From: Streptomyces sp. NBC_01275
Lineage (GTDB): Bacteria > Actinomycetota > Actinomycetes > Streptomycetales > Streptomycetaceae
Length of the DNA stretch: 64,000 bases
NCBI RefSeq assembly: GCF_026340655.1
Contig: NZ_JAPEOZ010000001.1
Location: 8,370,001 to 8,434,000, forward strand
Direction of reading: 5' to 3'
The notes under the pieces were generated by a model. It was not told the DNA's origin. It saw nothing but the letters and a program-made list of their open reading frames with translations, and made no database searches. The translations under genes and the position numbers were made by a program. This document shows positions 59,856 through 64,000 of the stretch, piece after piece. Every line of letters begins with the position of its first letter. Positions within the stretch are counted from its first letter, which is position 1.

Positions 59856-60827
59856 GTGGGCGGCCGTCGATCCGCCGTGACGGACCGATCGGGGCGTGCA
59901 GTGGCTGCTGGACGGCGGGTGACGCTGAACGACGTCGCCGCGGCGAGCGGGGTCTCCCGCGCCACGGTGAGCTTCGTCCTCAACGACGACCCCCGGCAGA
60001 CGATCTCCACGCCCACCCGCGAGCGCGTCCTGGCGGCCGCCCGCGAACTCGGCTACGTCCCGCACGGCATCGCCCGCGCCCTGCGCGAGGGCTCCTCGCG
60101 GATCGTCGTCCTCAACGTCGACCGGGGCCTGGAGGGCAACTTCTCCCGCAGCTACATCCGCGGTCTCGACGACGAACTCGCCGCCCACGACCACGTCCTG
60201 CTGGTCCGACACGGCCACCTCGGCCCCCGCTCGAACCGCCAGGTCCTCGACGCGATCGCGCCCCGCGCCGAGCTGCGGTTCGGCGAGGCCTACCTGGGCG
60301 GCCGGGAGCCCGACGAGGGCGACTGGGAGAACGGCTTCGCCGCGCACGCCGCACTGCAGATCCGCCACCTCGCCGACCGGGGCCACACCCACCTCGCGAT
60401 GGCGCTGCCCGACCACGAGTTCCCGCTGACGCAGGCCCGGCTGCGGTTCGCCCACGAGACCGCCCGCCGACTGGACCTCGCCCCGCTGACCTCCTTCGTC
60501 GTCCCCCGGCCGAGACAGGCCGGCACGGACGCCGTACGGGACTTCCGCGCCGCGCATCCCGAGGTCACGGCGGTCGCCGCCTTCGACGACCCGGTGGGCC
60601 TGCGCACCCTCACCGCCGTGCACGACCTGGGCCTGACCGCCCCCGCCGACCTCGCCGTCATCGGCTACGACGACACCGAGTACGGCGAGCTGGTCACCCC
60701 CGCGCTCACCACCGTCCACATCGACGCCGAGTCCCGCGGCCGCCTCGCCGCCCGCACCGCCCTCGGCCTCGACGCCGCCGACCTGACCATGACGCTCGGC
60801 CGGGTCATCGTGCGTGACTCGACATGA
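59856..60827 (+). CDS. LacI-family transcriptional regulator
   Basis: 323 residues from GTG 59856, seven bases after TAGACT, a -10-like hexamer, so probably leaderless; GTG 59877 is an alternative. Helix-turn-helix VTLNDVAAASGVSRATVSFV, LNDDPRQTISTPTRERVLAA, and a periplasmic-binding-like sensor domain (SRIVVLNVDRGLEGNF, AVIGYDDTEYGELVTPALTT). The ligand is not apparent; no sugar transporter is next to it. cobK overlaps its stop (ATGA). Confidence 0.9.
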   Translation: MGGRRSAVTDRSGRAVAAGRRVTLNDVAAASGVSRATVSFVLNDDPRQTISTPTRERVLAAARELGYVPHGIARALREGSSRIVVLNVDRGLEGNFSRSYIRGLDDELAAHDHVLLVRHGHLGPRSNRQVLDAIAPRAELRFGEAYLGGREPDEGDWENGFAAHAALQIRHLADRGHTHLAMALPDHEFPLTQARLRFAHETARRLDLAPLTSFVVPRPRQAGTDAVRDFRAAHPEVTAVAAFDDPVGLRTLTAVHDLGLTAPADLAVIGYDDTEYGELVTPALTTVHIDAESRGRLAARTALGLDAADLTMTLGRVIVRDST

Positions 60828-61606
60828 CGGGGGCCGGACCGCCCGGACGCCTCCATGTCCTGGTGCTGGGCGGCACCACCGAGGCGCGCGAGCTGGCCGC
60901 GACCCTGGCGGCCCGCCCCGGCGTCCGGGTGACCTCGTCACTGGCGGGGCGGGTGTCCCGGCCGGGCGCGCTCGAAGGGGACGTGCGGATCGGCGGGTTC
61001 GGCGGGGCGCGGGGGCTCGCCGACTGGCTGCGCGCGGAGCGGGCGGACGCCGTGGTCGACGCCACCCACCCCTTCGCCGTCGGCATCACCGCGAACGCGG
61101 CGAGCGCGGCGGCGGCCACCGGACTGCCGCTGGCGGTGCTGCGCCGGCCGGGCTGGCGGCCGGGACCGGGGGACCGGTGGCACGAGGTCGCGTCACTGGA
61201 CGAGGCGGCGGCCCTGCTGCCCGGCGTGGGCCGACGGGTCCTGCTGACCACGGGCCGCCTGGGCCTCGCCGCCTTCGCCCACCTCGACGCGCTGCACTTC
61301 GTCGTACGGTCGGTGGAGCCGCCCGCGCCGCCGATGCCGACGGACGTCGAACTGCTCCTGGCGCGCGGCCCGTTCACCGTCGCCGACGAGCTGGCGCTGC
61401 TGCGGGAGCACCGGATCGACGTGCTGGTGACGAAGGACAGCGGGGCGAGCGCCACGGCCGCGAAACTGACGGCCGCCCGGGAGCTCGGGCTCCCCGTCGT
61501 GGTCGTACGACGGCCGCCGCTGCCGGAAGACGTCACGACGGTGGCGGATGTGGCCGGCGTCCTGGGGTGGTTGGGGCGGGTGGGTCCGTTCGGGGCGGGG
61601 CGTTAG
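60824..61606 (+). CDS. cobK: Cobalt-precorrin-6A reductase
   Basis: 260 residues from ATG 60824, coupled to the LacI gene. HVLVLGGTTEARELAATLAA, RVSRPGALEGDVRIGGFGGA, ADAVVDATHPFAVGITANAA and LVTKDSGASATAAKLTAARE are the CobK/CbiJ family blocks. It reduces precorrin-6A with NADPH in cobalamin synthesis. Other cob genes are absent from the window, so it is a detached cobalamin gene, which is usual in Streptomyces. Confidence 0.92.
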   Translation: MTGAGPPGRLHVLVLGGTTEARELAATLAARPGVRVTSSLAGRVSRPGALEGDVRIGGFGGARGLADWLRAERADAVVDATHPFAVGITANAASAAAATGLPLAVLRRPGWRPGPGDRWHEVASLDEAAALLPGVGRRVLLTTGRLGLAAFAHLDALHFVVRSVEPPAPPMPTDVELLLARGPFTVADELALLREHRIDVLVTKDSGASATAAKLTAARELGLPVVVVRRPPLPEDVTTVADVAGVLGWLGRVGPFGAGR

Positions 61607-61618
61607 GGCTGGTGGGGT

Positions 61619-62098
61619 TCAGACGGCCGTGACGGAGGCGCGGAGGCGGTCGAGGGCGCGGAGCACCTCGGTGCGGTTCTTGGCGCTCTTGATCCAGGCG
61701 GGGAGGCGGGCGATCAGCGTCATCTTCCGACCCGTGTCGTACCAGGGCGCCCGCTCCCGCAGCGAGGCCGCCACGAACCGCCTGAGCAGGTCGAGGTGTT
61801 CGAGGTTGTACGCCCACACCACGCCGTGCCGGGTCTCGGCCCGCAGCCACAGCGACGGCCGGCAGGGCTGTCCGCCCGAGTGCGCCTTGGACGGTCCCGA
61901 GGAGATCCGGGACAGTCCGCAGGAACGGCAGACCAGCCGCCGCTCGGAGCGGATCACGCCGTGCGCGTCGGGCGCGCGGCCCGGGCGGCACTCGTAGTGG
62001 GCGACGCGCTCGCAGCGCGGGCAGCGGACCAGCATCGAGGAGACGTAGTCGTACTGCGTGACACGGGGGTCGCGGAAACGGACGGGCGCGGGGGACAT
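61619..62098 (-). CDS. Zinc-ribbon protein of unknown function
   Basis: 159 residues from ATG 62098. MLVRCPRCERVAHYECRPGR and RRLVCRSCGLSR give two CxxC pairs, a zinc ribbon. The C-terminal half is helical (HLDLLRRFVAASLRERAPWY, RLPAWIKSAKNRTEVLRALD). I do not recognise a named family. Convergent with cobK, 12 bp apart. Confidence 0.65.
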   Translation of the reverse strand: MSPAPVRFRDPRVTQYDYVSSMLVRCPRCERVAHYECRPGRAPDAHGVIRSERRLVCRSCGLSRISSGPSKAHSGGQPCRPSLWLRAETRHGVVWAYNLEHLDLLRRFVAASLRERAPWYDTGRKMTLIARLPAWIKSAKNRTEVLRALDRLRASVTAV

Positions 62099-62142
62099 GG
62101 CGTCGAGTATGCGGGCGGCCCGTGGCGCCGGGCATCCGGTTT

Positions 62143-64000
62143 TCAGGGGGCGACGACCGCTGGTTCCCGTTCCGGCCGGTGCCGGGGCAGACCGTCGTCG
62201 AGGTCCTCGACCAGGAGCCGTTTGGAGATGGTGTCCACCGCGGCCCGCAGGTCGTCGCCCGACGGGCGGCCGATGTCCTGGGCCACTCGGTCCTCCAGCC
62301 AGGAGCCCCAGGCCTCGGTGATGACCCGGGCCTCGCGGGCGCCCGCCGGGGTGTGCGACAGCAGTGAGCCGTGGCGGGTCAGATACCCCTCGTCGACCAT
62401 GCGGTCGAACACCGGGAGCAGCACCTCCGGCGGCAGATGACGGCGGCCGGAGACCAGCCCGAGGCTGGCGTGTCCGACCATCCGGGTGTACAGCTCGACC
62501 TGCATCACCGCCCACGCGCCCGCCGCGTCGAGGCGGGTGTCGGACTCCTCCACGATCCGGCGCGCGGTGTCCATGTCCGTACCGCCGATGATCTTGGCGA
62601 CGGACGCCTCCAGCACCCGCCGCGAGTCCGCGCCGGACGGCTGGGCGAACCCCTCGCCCATGTCGGTGGAGCCCATCCGCGCGCTGTCCCTCAGCTGGAC
62701 CTGCTTGAGGAACAGGGAGACGACGAAGCCCAGGGCCGCCACCGGCACGGTCCACAGGAAGACCGTCTGGATGGTGTCCGCGTACGCCTGGATGATCGGG
62801 GCGGCGACGGGGGAGGGCAGCTGGTGCAGGCCCTCCGGGCTGGTCGCCGCCTTGGTGACGACGGCCGGGTCGACGTCGCCCGCCGAGGTCGCCGACGCGA
62901 TCCCGTCCTTGAGGTTCGGCGTGAGGGAGTTGGTGTAGATGGTGCCGAAGACGGCCGTGCCGAAGGAGCTGCCGAGCGTGCGGAAGAAGGTGACGCCGGA
63001 GGTGGCGGTGCCGAGGTCGGCGTACTCGACGGTGTTCTGCACGGCGATCGTCAGCACCTGCATGCACAGGCCGATGCCGGTGCCGAGCACGAACATGTAC
63101 AGCGACTCCAGCCAGGCGCCCGTGGACGGCCCCATGAGGGACATCAGATACAGGCCGACCCCCATCACCAGCGAGCCGACGATGGGGAAGAAACGGTACT
63201 GCCCGGTCTTGCTGACCACGTTGCCGCTGAAGATCGACGCGATGAGCAGGCCGAGCACCATCGGCAGGGTGCGCACCCCGGAGACGGTCGCCGAGTCGCC
63301 GTCGACGTACTGCAGATAGGTCGGCAGATACGTCATCGCGCCCAGCATCGCGAAACCGACGATGAAGCTGAGGATCGAGCAGACCGTGAAGACCGGGTTG
63401 GCGAACAGCCGCATGGGAAGCATGGGCTGCTCGGCCCGGGTCTCGATCCAGCAGAACAGGGCGAGCGCGATCGCGCCGCCCGCGAACAGGCCGATGACGA
63501 CGCCCGAGCCCCACGCGTACTCGTTGCCGCCCCAACTGGTCGCCAGGATCAGCGCGCTCGCGCCGACCGCGACCAGCGCGATGCCCAGATAGTCGATGAC
63601 CGGCCGGACCGCCGACTTCACCACCGGGATGGTGCGGGCGGCCGCGACGACGACGAGGATCGCGAGCGGGACGTTGACGTAGAACGCCCACCGCCAGGTC
63701 AGATGGTCGGTGAACAGCCCGCCCAGCAGCGGCCCGATGACGGTGGCCACGCCGAACACCGCGCCGATCGCGCCCTGGTACTTGCCGCGCTCCCGCAGCG
63801 GGATGACATCGGCGATCAGCGCCATCGCCGTCACCATCAGCCCGCCCGCACCGACGCCCTGCATGGCCCGCCAGGCGATCAGCAGCGACATGTTCGTCGC
63901 CAGACCGCACAGGAACGAGCCCGTGATGAAGACGATCGCCGAGACCTGGAAGACCACCTTGCGCCCGAACAGGTCGCCGAACTTGCCGACCAGCACGGTC
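62143..64000 (-). CDS. DHA2-type MFS exporter with winged-helix-like C-terminal tail (5' end missing)
   Basis: The gene starts beyond the right edge; 619 codons are visible. Motif A region [20 protein letters not shown], motif C-like [20 protein letters not shown] followed by IGPLLGG, and about 13 further spans match the EmrB/QacA 14-span drug exporters. After the last span ([15 protein letters not shown]) comes a cytoplasmic tail of about 190 residues containing [31 protein letters not shown] and a MarR-like winged helix ([40 protein letters not shown]). Exported drug unknown. Complete as far as visible; no frameshift. Confidence 0.88.
   Translation of the reverse strand, partial: TVLVGKFGDLFGRKVVFQVSAIVFITGSFLCGLATNMSLLIAWRAMQGVGAGGLMVTAMALIADVIPLRERGKYQGAIGAVFGVATVIGPLLGGLFTDHLTWRWAFYVNVPLAILVVVAAARTIPVVKSAVRPVIDYLGIALVAVGASALILATSWGGNEYAWGSGVVIGLFAGGAIALALFCWIETRAEQPMLPMRLFANPVFTVCSILSFIVGFAMLGAMTYLPTYLQYVDGDSATVSGVRTLPMVLGLLIASIFSGNVVSKTGQYRFFPIVGSLVMGVGLYLMSLMGPSTGAWLESLYMFVLGTGIGLCMQVLTIAVQNTVEYADLGTATSGVTFFRTLGSSFGTAVFGTIYTNSLTPNLKDGIASATSAGDVDPAVVTKAATSPEGLHQLPSPVAAPIIQAYADTIQTVFLWTVPVAALGFVVSLFLKQVQLRDSARMGSTDMGEGFAQPSGADSRRVLEASVAKIIGGTDMDTARRIVEESDTRLDAAGAWAVMQVELYTRMVGHASLGLVSGRRHLPPEVLLPVFDRMVDEGYLTRHGSLLSHTPAGAREARVITEAWGSWLEDRVAQDIGRPSGDDLRAAVDTISKRLLVEDLDDGLPRHRPEREPAVVAP

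Overview
The window is high-GC actinobacterial DNA. Codon third positions are strongly G/C, GTG/TTG starts are frequent, stop/start overlaps (GTGA, ATGA, TGATG) are common, and several genes look leaderless. A conservon (cvnABCD) and a complete hopanoid operon point to Streptomyces or a very close relative. There is no integrase, transposase, CRISPR array or rRNA. One tRNA (Pro, GGG anticodon) is present.

Layout. 1-3180: end of a surface-glycan locus (CDP-alcohol phosphotransferase, family-2 glycosyltransferase, TagG/TagH-like ABC exporter), closed by a strong hairpin. 3478-16477: hopanoid operon hpnC-hpnD-small ORF-hpnE-prenyl synthase-shc-hpnG-hpnH-ispG-dxs-hpnO. It carries its own MEP-pathway enzymes (dxs, ispG), a prenyl-diphosphate synthase, the three-step squalene route (HpnCDE), squalene-hopene cyclase, and the side-chain enzymes HpnH/HpnG/HpnO leading to aminobacteriohopanetriol. 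Two very short ORFs missed by ordinary length cut-offs sit in it: a 21-codon leader coupled to hpnC and a 50-codon ORF coupled at both ends between hpnD and hpnE. 16518-17339: XRE-cupin regulator with a twin operator and a 40-residue membrane peptide.

17394-29373: protein tyrosine phosphatase, GH36 alpha-galactosidase (with two perfect DnaA-box sequences between them), a LysM-M23 peptidase under a c-di-AMP (ydaO-type) riboswitch, a PL11 rhamnogalacturonan lyase broken by an in-frame amber codon, its secreted neighbour, a GDSL hydrolase, a TetR/amino-acid-dehydrogenase pair with an operator, and an MBL-fold hydrolase. 29749-34497: conservon cvnA-D plus a GAF protein. 34515-38737: TetR regulator whose probable operator recurs 3 kb away in front of an SDR gene lacking the catalytic tyrosine, with GPP34, muconolactone-isomerase-like, LysR and NTF2-like genes between and after. 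38952-42198: threonine dehydrogenase/KBL ligase and LysR.

42234-49276: XRE-cupin regulator, GNAT, YjbR, tRNA-Pro, a membrane protein, an ECF sigma factor with a Gln-rich N-terminus, a MurJ paralogue, a thioredoxin-like ferredoxin, a degenerate NUDIX protein and an amidohydrolase. 49278-64000: glutamine-synthetase-like enzyme (forming a FluG-like pair with the amidohydrolase), SAM methyltransferase, HAD phosphatase, a response regulator without an adjacent kinase, FtsX/LolD-type ABC transporter, DUF4333-like protein, M20 peptidase, lipase, TauE, LacI, CobK, a zinc-ribbon protein and a truncated MFS exporter with a winged-helix-like tail.

Family names come from reading the translated sequence and from memory of these families; no database search was run. 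The best candidates for something undescribed are the two small ORFs in the hopanoid operon, the shared TetR operator pair and the twin XRE operator.
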